Position numbers and translations under genes: made by a program. A stretch of 64,000 bases of DNA from contig CAWGHW010000012.1 of NCBI GenBank assembly GCA_963822485.1, positions 1 through 64,000 on the forward strand, written 5' to 3'. The notes below the pieces were generated by a model. That model ran no database searches. It was given only the letters and a program-made list of their open reading frames with translations, and had not been told where the DNA came from. Position 1 is the stretch's first letter. Every line of letters starts with the position of its first letter. Positions 1-9,701 of this stretch are shown here, piece after piece. This stretch comes from DASUBV01 sp963822485. Its GTDB lineage: Bacteria; Actinomycetota; Actinomycetes; Streptosporangiales; Streptosporangiaceae.

Positions 1-1340
1 TCGGGCTCGGCGAAATCGCTGCCGTGCCGCCGCAGGACCGGGTGGATGCCTGCCTTGACCAGGAAGTCCTCCATGCCGGAGCGAGTGGATTCCACCTGGG
101 ATTCGGGCGCCGATATCTGCTCGATGGCGGTGCGCAGCAGCCGTGACGCCGACGATCCCGGCCAGTTCGTCGACCGGACGGTCAGCGAGGCGACCAGCGC
201 CGTCGACACGCCCCGGCCGCCGATGCCGTTCTCGGCCGGGACCTGCCGGTGCGCGGCCTCGTTGACGAAGCTGTCGGCGAACGACTGGTGGTGCTCGCCG
301 TTCCGGTCGTCGTCCTCGTGACATCTCGGTCCCGACCAGGGACATCACCAGCGAGACGATCGACCGGTGCATGTCCTCGCGGGTGGCGCCGGCCGGCTGG
401 GAGAACAGGAAGCCGGTCTGCAGCGTCCCGGGCGTCATGACGATCCGCTGGTTCCTCGGGTAGTGACGGCCACGCTCCTCGGGGTCGATCGGCTGCTGGT
501 CGTGCGCGCCGCGCAGCTCGCGCTCGGCGTCGGCGCCGTTCTGCTGGTCGACCAGGCGGAACAGGTCGAGCAGCGCCCGGCCCGAGTTGAGCTCGGCGGC
601 CCGCCCGCCGCCCAGGCCTCCTCGAACGCCGACGGCATCAGCACCAGCGGGTAGATCTTCACCCGCAGTGCCGCTGCTGCCGGAACATCTCGCGCGATGA
701 GGTGCAGGTAGTCGTAGAAGATCCCGGCTCCGGTTCCGCCGGCCACCGAGAACGCGACGAAGACGTCGACCCCCTTGGGCGGCCTGCCGCCCAGGGCCTG
801 CAGGTCTTCGCCGGAGTTGGCCAGCTTGCCGACCGCCTCGCGGATGTCCCGTACCGCCGGGGCGATGCCCTCGATGAACGTGCCGAACAGCGCGGCCCGG
901 CCGATCGTCGGGAACTGCCCCGCGCCCCGGTGCAGCGGGTTCACCCTGCGGCTCATCCTGCGTCGGGCGGCAGCCAGCCCTCGACCACCCGCTCCGCCTC
1001 CAGCCGCAGGTTGCGCGGCCAGCTCGGGATAGCTGTCCACGTCGCGGCACCAGCCCGGTCACGTAGTGCGCGGTGAGCGCGCGCCGCCGGGATGTGCTCG
1101 GTGCCCGGCACCACGCGGCGCGGCAGCCGGTCGAGCTCGGCCTGGTTCATGTCGGCGTACACGAACTGGACGCAGGACGGGAGCTGGTAGGCCAGCATGG
1201 CTGTCCCGCTCGCGCTTGCTGCGGAAGTCGTTGCCGTCCGGGCCGCAGATCTCCTCGCGCATCCTGCGCTCGAGCTCGGCGCCGATGTCGCAGCCGGTGC
1301 CGCCCAGCCCGACGAACAGGACCGGCTGATATAGCTTCAT
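1..1340 (-). pseudogene. Bacterial tubulin-like protein (Tubulin_2 type), partial and frameshifted
   Basis: The N-terminus starts at 1340 with a strong GAGGGGG ribosome site and reads FVGLGGTGCDIGAELERR, the nucleotide-binding start of actinobacterial tubulin-like proteins. Near 710-755 another frame gives VAGGTGAGIFYDYL, which carries the tubulin G-box. The conserved protein is spread over at least four frames with switches near 1200, 960 and 490, so no single reading frame covers it. The C-terminus lies beyond the window edge. Its ATG overlaps the stop of the upstream vWA gene (ATGA), so the two are translationally coupled. Family knowledge: these are large GTPase-like proteins whose cellular role is unknown. 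Motifs are well preserved, so the breaks could be sequence errors. Confidence 0.7.
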
Positions 1341-3872
1341 GGTTCCCCCTCGTTTCGGTCTTCCCCGGATTCCCTGGTGGCCTCGGTGGCCATTGAGTCG
1401 GTGTCACATGCCACTCGTCCGGCGGTTCGGCGGCCGGAGTGCGGCCAGGGTGCGCGGGCCGGGTCGGCGGTGGCACGCCTGGGGTCCCGGCGGGCGTCCG
1501 GCCTGCTGCCGGTGCCCGCGTGCCTGTGTCCAGCCCCGCGCCCCGTTGCTGGGCCGTGGCGGGGCGGCCCGATCGGCGTTTGGCGTCGCGGAAGACCAGC
1601 TACAGCCCGTTTGTGCAGTGGCTCGCCAGGACCGCCCACGGCGATGTCGTACTTCTCGCCCTGCGGCGTCACGACCTTCACCTGCCACGTTCCGGCCGCG
1701 CCGGGCGGTATAGCTGGATCCCCTGGCTTCGGGTAGTCGAGCCGCGGCGGCACGGCTGTCCTCGTCGCGGATAACGAAGCGGAAGGTCTCGGCCCACTTG
1801 CCCGGCGCCTTCAACTCCGCGCCCACCTGCTCACCGTCGCCGGCGCAGCCTGACATGCCAGACCGCGCACATCCACCGTCTGACGGTGCCTGCGCGCAGC
1901 GCAGGTAAGCGAGCAGGACGAGCCAAGATGATCAAGATCACCACGCCGATGATTTCCCACTGGTACTTGGCGATAAAGCCGGGGGGCTGTGGTCACCGTG
2001 ATGTTCAGCGTTCCGCTGCTGTAAGCGACACCAGGGTTGGCGGCGTTGACCACCTTGACCTCAAGCAAGGCCGCGCCCGCGGGCGAGTCCTGGCGATGGT
2101 GACCGTGAAGTGGAGTCCCGGGCTGCCGGACCGGGACCGTGATCCGGCCGGTCGGGCTGGTAATGCGCGGCCAGCGCGTGATCAGCGGTGAGCGCGAGCC
2201 GCACCTTCTGGGCCGCGCCGGTCTGGTTGATGAAGGTGACCGCGCCCTGCACACTGTGACCGGCCTGCACGCTGTGGCGTCTGGAGGGCACTGTCGCGGT
2301 GAGCCCTGGAAAGCTGTGGCCGACCCCGAACCGTCGCTGGGCACTTCCGTGGCGTACAGGCCATAGCCGGCCGCGGTGCCGGTGAAGGTCAGGGTTCCCG
2401 GCTGGTTCGGCGCGGTGAAGGTGCCCGTGGTAATCGCCTACGGTTCCCCGAGCTGTCCCGCTCGCCGGGGGCTGACCGGGACCTCGACCGGTGCGGCCAG
2501 CCCGTCACCGGAGACGCTGACCCCTACCTGAAGTCTCGCGAGCGTCGAGGGATCGGTGATCGGGCCGTTCGGCCCGAGGACGCTGAGCGTGACGCTGACC
2601 GGCTGGCCCGGCCTGGCGCTGGGCGGGTCTGCGGTGATCAGCGCCCGCACCGCGCCCTGCCAGAACGCGGTCGCGCTGACGAGCTGGCTGGCCAGGTCGG
2701 CGGGCGCGATGAGCTGGATCTGCCATGTCCCCGGTCGGCGCTGGTGATGTCGGGCAGGTGCAGGACCTCCACCGGGGAGTCCTGGCCGCTGATCGCCGGA
2801 CGGTCGGTCCACCGGCGTGCCGTCCGGCCTGGTAGAAGTTCACCTGGACACCCGGGTTGCCCCGGTCGACGCTGATCGCGGCGGCGCTGGCGATACGCGG
2901 GATGGTCACCTGCAGCGTGCCGGATTACGCCGCCGCCGATCGCTGACCGGCCCGGGCTATGCTGATGCCGACGCAGCCGGCCTCCGCGTAGAGCTGGTCC
3001 ATCGCGTTCATCGCGTCGGCGGGTTGTTCACCACAGTCGAGTGCGGCTGGACGCCTGCCCGGGAGTCGCAGCCAGCCGGGCGCCGCTCCTGGGCGATGTA
3101 GTTGAGGTAGTGCGCGTCGCTCGTAGGCCGTGATGTCGGTGCCGAAGCCCAGCGGCCAGACCTGGACGCCGTCCGCGCGCGCCGCGGCCAGCTGCTGGTT
3201 GACCGCCTGTCTGCTCGCCGAGCTGCCAGTTGGTGCCGTACTGCTGGGTGTCGCGGTGCACGTCCACGCCGCCGTCGGTCATCATCAAGATGACTTTGAG
3301 CGCCCCGTGCGGGGAGGCTGCGCCGTAGGACGTGCTGCGGGCTGAGGTAGGTCATCGCCTGGCCGAGCGCCGCGGCGTAGTCGGTGTCGTCGCCCTCCGC
3401 CTCGGTCCGGCGGTGCAGCTTGCTCGACGCAGGTCGCGAGGTAGGCTCAGGTTGGCCGTGCCGCTGGCGATCGTCGGCTGGCAGACGACGTCGGTCGGAT
3501 TCTGGTTCGGCGCGACGTGGTTGACGCCGCCGAACCCGATGACGGTGACCCGGCTGCGCGGGTTGAGCAGGGTCTGGCACGATCGTCCCGGCGGTCTGCC
3601 TTCTCGTCGGCGACCTTGGCCGGGGTCTCGCTGCCCGACTCGTCGACGAGCATCACGACGTCAAGGACCGCCACTCCCGTCGGCGCCGACCCGGGGCCAG
3701 CCGCCCGGCTCAGTCCGGCCGGGCTGGCCGGGCTGGCCTGCGCGGCACCAGCCGCCGCGAGCACGCCCGCGAGCAGCGCTAGTAATGCCGCGCTCCCGGT
3801 CATGCCCAGGATGTGCCTTGGCTGGCGCCAGCTGGCTGTTCCGTGATCATCCCGGCTGTCACCAAAGCGCAT
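1337..3872 (-). pseudogene. Membrane-anchored vWA-domain protein, frameshifted
   Basis: The chosen start at 3872 gives a basic N-terminus followed by a signal-type hydrophobic stretch (ALLALLAGVLAAAGAAQA). Next comes a von Willebrand A domain with the metal site VMLVDESGSE and, in another frame near 3280, ILMMTDGGVDVHRD, so the MIDAS Asp/Ser and the T-D motif are both present. Beta-rich segments follow (for example GTWQIQLIAPADLASQLVS near 2700), then a transmembrane helix KYQWEIIGVVILIILA near 1920-1975, and a cytoplasmic tail ending at 1337 in an ATGA overlap with the tubulin-like gene. At least five frame changes are needed to join these parts. An extracellular metal-dependent adhesion or scaffolding role is inferred. 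Confidence 0.68.
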
Positions 3873-4229
3873 ATTATGGCTCACAGATCCCCCCCATGTG
3901 CCAGGCGTACGTTTTTCCCATAAATATACGGCGACCATTGCCGAGAATGAACATCCCGCTGCCGCTGGTGCGGCATACGTAATGTTCTGCACGTGTTCGC
4001 CGACTGTGTCCGTCGCAGATTTGACGCGCGTCGCCCAGGACAAGATGACAAAGATCTGTTGCGAGTGGATAACTATCGACAAGGATAGGCGACTATATCG
4101 ACCGGGACAGGCTGATGTATGGCCGCTTTTAGTCGCTTATGAACGGTGATGCCCTGTGGTCTGCCAATATTTGCGCCGTTTTGCGACCTTTAGTACCGTG
4201 CCTTCCTGGCGAGCCGCAGGAAAGACGGC
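3873..4229. other. Intergenic region without a gene, AT-richer
   Basis: About 360 bases lie between the start of the vWA gene and the stop of the TetR gene. Base composition is visibly less GC-rich than in the flanking genes. No reading frame here has actinomycete codon bias or a recognisable domain. It most likely holds the promoter of the vWA/tubulin operon and the 3' end of the TetR transcript. I see no strong hairpin in it. Confidence 0.5.
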
Positions 4230-4829
4230 TCACGAAGTGAAGCGGAAGCCGCGCAAAAGCTGCTGCAGCAAGGCGCGCGCCCGCTCCCGCTCCGCCGCCG
4301 GGTCCGGGGCCGCCGCGACGGCCAGCGCCGCCTCGTCCATGGCCGCCATCAGCACCCGGGCCGCCAGCGCCGGGTCCGCGATCTCGTAGTCGCCCGTAGC
4401 GACCAGCCGGTCCAGCGCGGTCACGAACATGCCCAGGAAGTACTCCGCATCGATCTTCTTCCAGCGGGCCCAGCCCAGCGCGGCCGGCGCCTGCTCCAGC
4501 ACGATCCGGCGGAAGTCGTCGTGCGCGCACTCGTCCAGGAACAGGTTCATCCCGGCGACGATCGCTTCCTGCGGGTCCTGGATGCCGGCCAGGCCAGCGG
4601 CGATCCGCGCCAGCAGCCGCCGCTGCATGGTCACGAACGCCGCCTCGAACAGCTCGGCCTTGTCCGCGAAGTGGTGGTACACGCCGCCCTTGGTGACCCG
4701 CGCCTCCTCGGCGATGGCGTCGATGGTGGTCGCGGCGTAGCCGTCGGCGGTGAATCGCGCGATGGCGGCGCTCACCACGGCTGCCCGGGTGAGCTCCGCA
4801 TACTCTTCGCGCCGCGTCTTGCCTGCCAT
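4230..4829 (-). CDS. TetR/AcrR family transcriptional regulator
   Basis: A 199-residue protein of normal TetR length. The N-terminal helix-turn-helix is clear: RFTADGYAATTIDAIAEEARVTKGGVYHHFADKAELFEAAF, roughly residues 24-65, with the usual GVYHHF recognition helix. The remainder is the helical ligand/dimer domain. It is transcribed divergently from the alpha/beta hydrolase with only 26 bases between the start codons, so its operator must overlap both starts. An imperfect inverted repeat (ACAGT, 5 bases, ACTAT) sits there at about 4845-4859. Likely a self-regulating repressor of the hydrolase; the ligand is unknown. Confidence 0.93.
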   Translation of the reverse strand: MAGKTRREEYAELTRAAVVSAAIARFTADGYAATTIDAIAEEARVTKGGVYHHFADKAELFEAAFVTMQRRLLARIAAGLAGIQDPQEAIVAGMNLFLDECAHDDFRRIVLEQAPAALGWARWKKIDAEYFLGMFVTALDRLVATGDYEIADPALAARVLMAAMDEAALAVAAAPDPAAERERARALLQQLLRGFRFTS

Positions 4830-4855
4830 CGCCGTCTAGCTTACAGTGACAAACT

Positions 4856-5764
4856 ATGAGTATCTCAAAGACCAACAGTCGTCCAGAGTCCTCCAGTATC
4901 CAAGATCGGGAGATCGTCTCCACCGCCTACGGCGACATCGCCTGCCGGGTGACCGGATCGGGCCCGGTGGCCCTGTTCATCCATGGCGTGTTCCTCAGCG
5001 CCGACCTGTGGGCCGGGCAGCTCGACGCCCTCGGCGACCTGCGCCGCTGCGTGGCGGTGGACCTGCTCGGGCACGGCGCCAGCGCGTGCCCGCCGCTCAG
5101 CGACATGACCCTGCCCGCGCAGGCGGACATGATCCTGGCCGTGCTCGACGCGCTCGGCGCCGACCAGGCTGACCTGGTCGGCAACGACTCGGGCGGGGCC
5201 GTCGCCCAGCTCGTGGCGGCCCGGGCGCCGCACCGGGTCCGGTCGCTCACGCTGACCAACTGCGACACCGACGAGAACCTCCCGCCGGCCGCGTTCGCCC
5301 CCATCGTGGACATGGCCAGGGCCGGGGTGCTCGCGGCCGGGCTGCCCGTGATCGCGGCCGACCCGGCGGCGGGCCGGGACGCGCTGGCCTCCGGGCTGGA
5401 GCGACCCGACGCGCTGTCCGACGAGGTGATCAGCGGGTTCCTGGCCCCGTTCGCCGACCCGGCCAGGGCCCGGGCCGTCCAGGCCATGGTGGCCAGCATG
5501 GACCCGGCCGTCACCGTGGCGATCCGGGCCGACCTGGCCCGGCTGCACGCGCCGACGCTGATCGTCTGGGGCACCGCCGACGAGTTCTTCGGCGTCGACT
5601 GGGCGCACTGGCTGGCCGAGACCATCCCCGGACCCACGGAGCTGCGGCTGGTCGAGGGGGCCAGGCTGTTCCACCCGCTGGAGCGCCCGGCCGAGCTGAC
5701 CCGCGCGCTGCGCGACTTCTGGCCGGCCCGGCCCGGGCCGGCTCGCCGGCGGCCTGATCCCTAG
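4856..5764 (+). CDS. Alpha/beta hydrolase with Asp nucleophile (dehalogenase/epoxide-hydrolase-like)
   Basis: 302 residues with a complete alpha/beta-hydrolase plan. The oxyanion-hole motif is FIHGVF (about residues 41-46). The nucleophile elbow GNDSGG puts Asp, not Ser, in the nucleophile position. The acid is in WGTADEFF and the base His in RLFHPLERP near the end. An Asp nucleophile is typical of haloalkane dehalogenases and epoxide hydrolases, so hydrolysis of an epoxide or halide is more likely than esterase activity. No clear Shine-Dalgarno precedes the ATG, so a leaderless transcript is possible. It is divergent from the TetR gene, which probably controls it, and converges with the lipid-kinase gene (4-base overlap). 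Confidence 0.87.
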   Translation: MSISKTNSRPESSSIQDREIVSTAYGDIACRVTGSGPVALFIHGVFLSADLWAGQLDALGDLRRCVAVDLLGHGASACPPLSDMTLPAQADMILAVLDALGADQADLVGNDSGGAVAQLVAARAPHRVRSLTLTNCDTDENLPPAAFAPIVDMARAGVLAAGLPVIAADPAAGRDALASGLERPDALSDEVISGFLAPFADPARARAVQAMVASMDPAVTVAIRADLARLHAPTLIVWGTADEFFGVDWAHWLAETIPGPTELRLVEGARLFHPLERPAELTRALRDFWPARPGPARRRPDP

Positions 5765-6711
5765 CCCGGCGGCGGGACGAGCACCGTCAGCGCGCCGGGC
5801 AGCGCGCGGACGGTGAGCGGGGTGCCCGCCGGGAGCGGGCTCGCCCCCGGCAGCGTCTCGCCGTCGGCGCCGGCCGGCATCGGGCGGTCCATGGTCAGCG
5901 TCACCGCCGCGGCGCGGTCCAGGCTGATCAGCGGCAGCGTCACGTGGGTGCCGCCGCGGATCCGCAGCAGCACCCGCACGAAGGCCAGCTTCGGGCCGTG
6001 CCGCATCCGCACGATGTCCAGCAGGCCGTCGTCGATCAGGGCCGGGGGAGCGACCTGCATGCCCGCGCCGAACCGGGCCGAGTTGGCGATGACCACCGCA
6101 TAGCCGGGAAACTCCCGCACCCCGCCGCCACCCCCGCCGCCCTCGCCGCCACCCCCGTCGCCCGGCTCCAGCCGGAAGCTCACCGGCCGCCAGCCCGCCA
6201 GCGCCCGCAGCGCCGCCACCGGGTAAACCGCCGGGCCCAGCCGCCACCGCATCGCGCCGGCGATCTCGCTCGCCACCGACGGGATGCCCGCGTAGACGCT
6301 GCCCGCGACCACGCACTCCGGCTGGCCCGGCACGCTGACCCCGATCAGGTCCACCGCCCGCACGTGCCCGCCGGCCAGCACCCGGGCCGCCGCCGCCGGG
6401 CCGGCCGGGATGCCCAGCACCCCGGCCAGGTCGTTGCCCCGGCCCGCCGGGACGATGCCGAACGTGGCCCCGCCGCCCGCCGCCACCCCGGCCAGCGCGC
6501 CCGCCATACCGTCCCCGCCGACCGCCACCACCACGTGCCCGGCGTCCGCCGCCGCGGCCGCGCGCTGCCGGGCGTCGGCCAGCGAGCGCGACTGCTCCAC
6601 CGCGTAGCGCACGCCCAGCCCGTCCAGCTCCGCCGTGACCGCGGGCAGCAGGCGCAGCGACCGGCCCCCGCCGGCTGCCGGGTTGACGATCAGGCTGACC
6701 AGATCGGGCAC
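5761..6711 (-). CDS. Diacylglycerol/sphingosine kinase-like lipid kinase
   Basis: 316 residues of the DagK/YegS family. The N-terminus LIVNPAAGGGRS is the family's first conserved block. VVAVGGDGM is the phosphate-binding GGDG motif, and FGIVPAGRGNDLAGVLG is the substrate/nucleotide loop with the GxGNDLA signature. A glycine-only low-complexity insert lies in the middle (near 6120-6165), probably a loop extension. Expected reaction: ATP-dependent phosphorylation of a lipid hydroxyl at the membrane, for lipid recycling. It runs convergently into the hydrolase gene. Confidence 0.92.
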   Translation of the reverse strand: MPDLVSLIVNPAAGGGRSLRLLPAVTAELDGLGVRYAVEQSRSLADARQRAAAAADAGHVVVAVGGDGMAGALAGVAAGGGATFGIVPAGRGNDLAGVLGIPAGPAAAARVLAGGHVRAVDLIGVSVPGQPECVVAGSVYAGIPSVASEIAGAMRWRLGPAVYPVAALRALAGWRPVSFRLEPGDGGGGEGGGGGGGVREFPGYAVVIANSARFGAGMQVAPPALIDDGLLDIVRMRHGPKLAFVRVLLRIRGGTHVTLPLISLDRAAAVTLTMDRPMPAGADGETLPGASPLPAGTPLTVRALPGALTVLVPPPG

Positions 6712-6933
6712 GGGTCGCTCCTCACTGGCCCCGAGATCTGGCCCCGAGATCTGGCCCGGGAGGCCTGGCCCCGGGATCTGGCCCTGGAGCGGCCCGTCGC
6801 GGGCCGCGAGGCGGCCAGGCTACCGGCGCCCCGGCCACCGCGACAGGCCCCATCCGCGCGCACCGCGAACTGGCTCGCCGCGCGTGCATTAAGGCGATGC
6901 CGGGCTTGCAGCGCGGGGCGTACGATCAAGGCC

Positions 6934-7287
6934 ATGCCGGGCAACAGCCCCGCGGCCGGCACCGAGCCGCAGTTCCTTCAGGTGCAGACCACGACCGACT
7001 CGCGCGCCGAGGCCATAGAGCTCGGGCACGCCGCGGTCGCGGCGCGGCTGGCTGCCTGCGCCCAGGTCGCCGGGCCGATCGCCAGCAGCTACTGGTGGGA
7101 AGACACCATCGAGCGGTCCGAGGAATGGCTCATCCTGCTCAAGCTGCCCGCCGACCGCTACGACGAGCTGGCCGAGTTCCTGACCGAGCGGCACAGCTAC
7201 GACGAGCCGGAAATCGTCGCCACGCCCATCGTCGCCGGGTCGCCGGCCTACCTAAGCTGGCTAGAGGACGAAACCCGCCCGGACTGA
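6934..7287 (+). CDS. cutA: Divalent-cation tolerance protein CutA
   Basis: 117 residues from the ATG at 6934. The chain shows the CutA pattern: QVQTTTDSRAEAIELGHAAVAARLAACAQVAGPIASSYWWEDTIE, then EEWLILLKLPADRYDELAEFL, and YDEPEIVATPIVAGSPAYLSWL at the end. CutA forms very stable trimers and is linked to copper and other metal tolerance, though its biochemical role is unsettled. The open frame extends far upstream, but that part is antisense to the lipid-kinase gene and is not coding, which sets the start here. Confidence 0.93.
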   Translation: MPGNSPAAGTEPQFLQVQTTTDSRAEAIELGHAAVAARLAACAQVAGPIASSYWWEDTIERSEEWLILLKLPADRYDELAEFLTERHSYDEPEIVATPIVAGSPAYLSWLEDETRPD

Positions 7288-7325
7288 GCCGCTGCCCGGG
7301 TGCCCCGGCGAAGGGGTGACCGCCA

Positions 7326-8183
7326 TTGAGCTCCCTAACAAATGAGCACGGCCCGCTCGACTTCGACGGGCCGGCCGATCACGGGCTGTTCGGGCCCGGG
7401 TCGGTGACCTGGCGGGTCATGGCCGAGCCGGTCATGTGGGTGGCCGGCCTGCGGGCCCTTTACCTCCAGGCCCTGCATCCCGACACCATGCTCGGCACCT
7501 GGCAGAACACCTCGTTCACCGATCCCAGCCAGGCCTGGGGCCGGTTCATGAGGACCACCGAGTTCGTGCGGGTGCGCACGTTCGGGTCCACCGCTCAGGT
7601 CGAACGGGCCGGGCGCCGGCTGCGCAAGATCCACGCCTTGCTCACCGGCGTGGACGAGCAGGGTCGCGAGTTCCGCCTCGACCAGCCCGACCTGCTGCTG
7701 TGGGTGCACTGCGGCGAGATCGCGTCCTACGCCGATATCGCCCGCCGCAGCGGTGTGCCCGTGACCGCCGCCGAGCTCGACATGTTCGTGGACGAGCAGC
7801 GCCGCAGCGCCGCCGTCGTGGGCCTGGACCCGGCCGGCGTGCCCGCCAGCATGGCCGACCTCGACGCCTACTACGACGGCATCAGGCCCCGGCTGCACGC
7901 CACCCCCGAGGCCCGGCGGGCGCTGCGGATGTCGTTCACCCCGCGGGTGCCGCCCCCGCTGCTGCCACTGCGGCTGGTCGTGCCGCCGCTGAACACGCTG
8001 GCCTTCGCCAGCCTGCCGCGCTGGGCCCGCCGCATGTACGGGACGCCGGGCAGCCCGCTGACCGACGTGGCCGCCACCGCCGCGCTGCGCACCGCCCGCC
8101 AGTCAACGGCCCGGCTGCCGCGCCACGTCCTGCAGCACCCGCTGGGCCGCCGGATTGCCGCCCGCCTCCGCCCCGTCGCCTGA
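7326..8183 (+). CDS. Oxygenase MpaB family protein (DUF2236)
   Basis: 285 residues, starting with TTG at 7326 after GAAGGGGTGA. The opening DHGLFGPGSVTWRVMAEPVMWVAGLRALYLQALHP is the hallmark of the ER-bound-oxygenase/MpaB-like family, including the conserved His-Pro of the haem-b type domain. WGRFMRTTEFVRVRTFGS and LLLWVHCGEIASY follow in family order. These proteins are putative haem oxygenases related to latex-clearing protein; the substrate here is unknown. It lies 38 bases after cutA and may share its transcript. Confidence 0.9.
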   Translation: MSSLTNEHGPLDFDGPADHGLFGPGSVTWRVMAEPVMWVAGLRALYLQALHPDTMLGTWQNTSFTDPSQAWGRFMRTTEFVRVRTFGSTAQVERAGRRLRKIHALLTGVDEQGREFRLDQPDLLLWVHCGEIASYADIARRSGVPVTAAELDMFVDEQRRSAAVVGLDPAGVPASMADLDAYYDGIRPRLHATPEARRALRMSFTPRVPPPLLPLRLVVPPLNTLAFASLPRWARRMYGTPGSPLTDVAATAALRTARQSTARLPRHVLQHPLGRRIAARLRPVA

Positions 8184-8285
8184 CCGCGCCGCGAGCCTTC
8201 ATGATCACGGCAATCCGTCAGCGGACCGTCAGCGAATAGCGCTGACCCGTTTCCGTGCTGATGAAAGTCCGCCCGGCCCGGCGGG

Positions 8286-8900
8286 TCAGGCGGGCGGCGG
8301 GGGGACGTTCCAGCCGGTGATGACCGGCTTGTCGTGCTCGGTGCCCAGGGTGCTCAGCGTGCCGGTGTCCAGCGCGAACAGGCGCCCGGCCGAGGCGTCC
8401 AGCTCCAGGTAGCGCGCGGTCAGGATGCGCAGGCAGTGGCCGTGGCCGACCAGCGCCACGTCGCCGTCGGCCAGCAGCGGGCGGACCCGGGCCAGCACGG
8501 CGTCCACCCGCTCGCCGACGTGCCGGACGGTTTCCCCCGGGTGCTCGGCGTCGCCGGGGATGACGCCGTCCCGCCACAGGTACCAGCCGGGCCGGTCAAC
8601 CTGGATGTCGGCGGTGGTCCGGCCCTCGTAGCCGCCGTAGTCCCACTCCCACAGGTCCGGGTCGACCTTGACCGGCCAGGGCACGTCCGGGCGGGCCAGG
8701 CCGGCCAGCCGGGCGGTGCGCTCGGCCCGGCCCGCCGGGCTGGTGAACACGGCGACGATGTCACGCCGGGCGACCGCAGGCGCCAGGGCAGCCGCGGCCG
8801 CCTCGCCGCGGGCGGTCAGGGGGATATCGGTGCGGCCGGTGTGCCGGCCGGACCGGCTCCACTCGGTCTCGCCGTGCCGGAGCAGGATCAGCTGGCCCAT
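8286..8900 (-). CDS. Histidine phosphatase family protein (phosphoglycerate-mutase-like)
   Basis: 204 residues. LILLRHGETEWS carries the catalytic RHG motif at residues 8-10. The second catalytic His is in VALVGHGHCLRIL, with Glu/Asp support in EWDYGGYEGRT. This is the GpmB/CobC-like branch of the superfamily, which hydrolyses small phosphate esters or phosphosugars. Length is typical. No operon partner is evident; the next plus-strand gene begins about 390 bases beyond its start. Confidence 0.93.
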   Translation of the reverse strand: MGQLILLRHGETEWSRSGRHTGRTDIPLTARGEAAAAALAPAVARRDIVAVFTSPAGRAERTARLAGLARPDVPWPVKVDPDLWEWDYGGYEGRTTADIQVDRPGWYLWRDGVIPGDAEHPGETVRHVGERVDAVLARVRPLLADGDVALVGHGHCLRILTARYLELDASAGRLFALDTGTLSTLGTEHDKPVITGWNVPPPPA

Positions 8901-8989
8901 GGCTGACCATCATCGCCCACCCCGGCCTTCCGGTCACGCAGGCACCGCCCCTCGCTCCGCTACCGCTCGATCCCGCTCGCCCTCGGCCG

Positions 8990-9097
8990 TCAACCCGCCC
9001 CCCACCTGCCCCCCGCCGCCGAGTAGCCCAGCACCGCCACGGCCAGGCCGCCGAACACCAGCACCCCGACGATCAGCGTCAGCGCCCGCACGCGCAC
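8990..9097 (-). CDS. Possible small single-helix membrane protein
   Basis: From a GTG at 9097 the frame reads VRVRALTLIVGVLVFGGLAVAVLGYSAAGGRWGAG and stops at 8990, about 35 residues with one clear transmembrane helix. The frame stays open upstream through the two DNSKK repeats, so a longer N-terminus is possible. I know of no named family. The hydrophobic pattern with strong GC bias at third positions is the only support, so this remains tentative. Confidence 0.35.
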   Translation of the reverse strand: MRVRALTLIVGVLVFGGLAVAVLGYSAAGGRWGAG

Positions 9098-9155
9098 GAT
9101 GCGGCCGCCGGGCCCCAGATACCAGCGCCCCGCCCCCGAGCCGCCCCCGGCCGCC

Positions 9156-9210
9156 TGATAACAGCAAGAAGAAGGCTCGCGGGGACGTGCCGTCTGATAA
9201 CAGCAAGAAG
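9156..9210 (+). repeat. DNSKK repeat, two copies (9156-9171, 9195-9210)
   Basis: Two identical copies of TGATAACAGCAAGAAG, 39 bases apart, lie upstream of the ArsR gene and downstream (in its own direction) of the small membrane ORF's possible start. Reading from the second base gives Asp-Asn-Ser-Lys-Lys; from the first base it gives TGA TAA, two stops. The word is about 38% GC in a strongly GC-rich background. The same 16-mer recurs seven more times in this window, always on the + strand. Confidence 0.85.
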
Positions 9211-9270
9211 CGGGCCGCCGCGAATTAGAGTTGACGCTCGGAGCCGTCACATGTAAGTTCTGACTGACAG

Positions 9271-9291
9271 ATGAAAGAAGAGCGCAGATGA
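9271..9291 (+). promoter_or_regulatory. Six-codon leader overlapping the ArsR start
   Basis: ATGAAAGAAGAGCGCAGATG reads M-K-E-E-R-R-stop, and its TGA overlaps the ATG of the ArsR gene (ATGA). The purine-rich run GAAAGAAGAG is also the ribosome site. A near-identical arrangement precedes the next gene at 9702-9722, so this may be a coupling leader rather than chance. Confidence 0.4.
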
Positions 9292-9644
9292 CCGATTCCA
9301 AAGGCTGGAGGGGACCGACGCTGACGAACCACGCCGGGCTCCTGACCGTCCTGACGGCCATCGCCAACCAGCAGCGGATGCGGGTGGTGGCGGAGCTGAC
9401 GGGCGGGCGAGTGCATGTCAGCGAGCTGGCCCGGCGGCTGGGCATGTCACGGCCCCTGCTCTACATGCACCTGGACCGGCTGGAGAAGGCCGGCCTGGTG
9501 GTGGGGCACCTGGAGCTGTCGGAGGACGGCAAGGCGATGAAGTACTTCGCCCTGGCCCCGTTCGACATCCGGGTGACGGCCGAGACCGTCGCCGAGGAGG
9601 TCCGCGAGCTGGCCGCCGAGCCGGACGCGAACGAACCGGACTGA
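9288..9644 (+). CDS. ArsR-type winged-helix transcriptional regulator
   Basis: 118 residues. LLTVLTAIANQQRMRVVAELTGGRVHVSELARRLGMSRPLLYMHLDRLEKAGLVVGHLELSEDGKAMKYF covers the full winged helix, with recognition helix SRPLLYMHLDRL and the wing after it. No metal-binding Cys cluster is present, so it is probably not a metal sensor. It is first in a three-gene plus-strand set with a small membrane protein and a sensor-domain membrane protein, and may regulate that operon. Confidence 0.88.
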   Translation: MTDSKGWRGPTLTNHAGLLTVLTAIANQQRMRVVAELTGGRVHVSELARRLGMSRPLLYMHLDRLEKAGLVVGHLELSEDGKAMKYFALAPFDIRVTAETVAEEVRELAAEPDANEPD

Positions 9645-9701
9645 ACCGAACCCCGGTGGCCCGCGAGCACGGGCCGCCAAGCCGAGAAAGGCACGCCAAC
9701 C

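Noticed and set aside
9156..9210. Integron attC or uptake-signal identity for the TGATAACAGCAAGAAG word
   Set aside because: It lacks the attC GTTRRRY core and inverted arms, and does not resemble the known Neisseria or Haemophilus uptake words.
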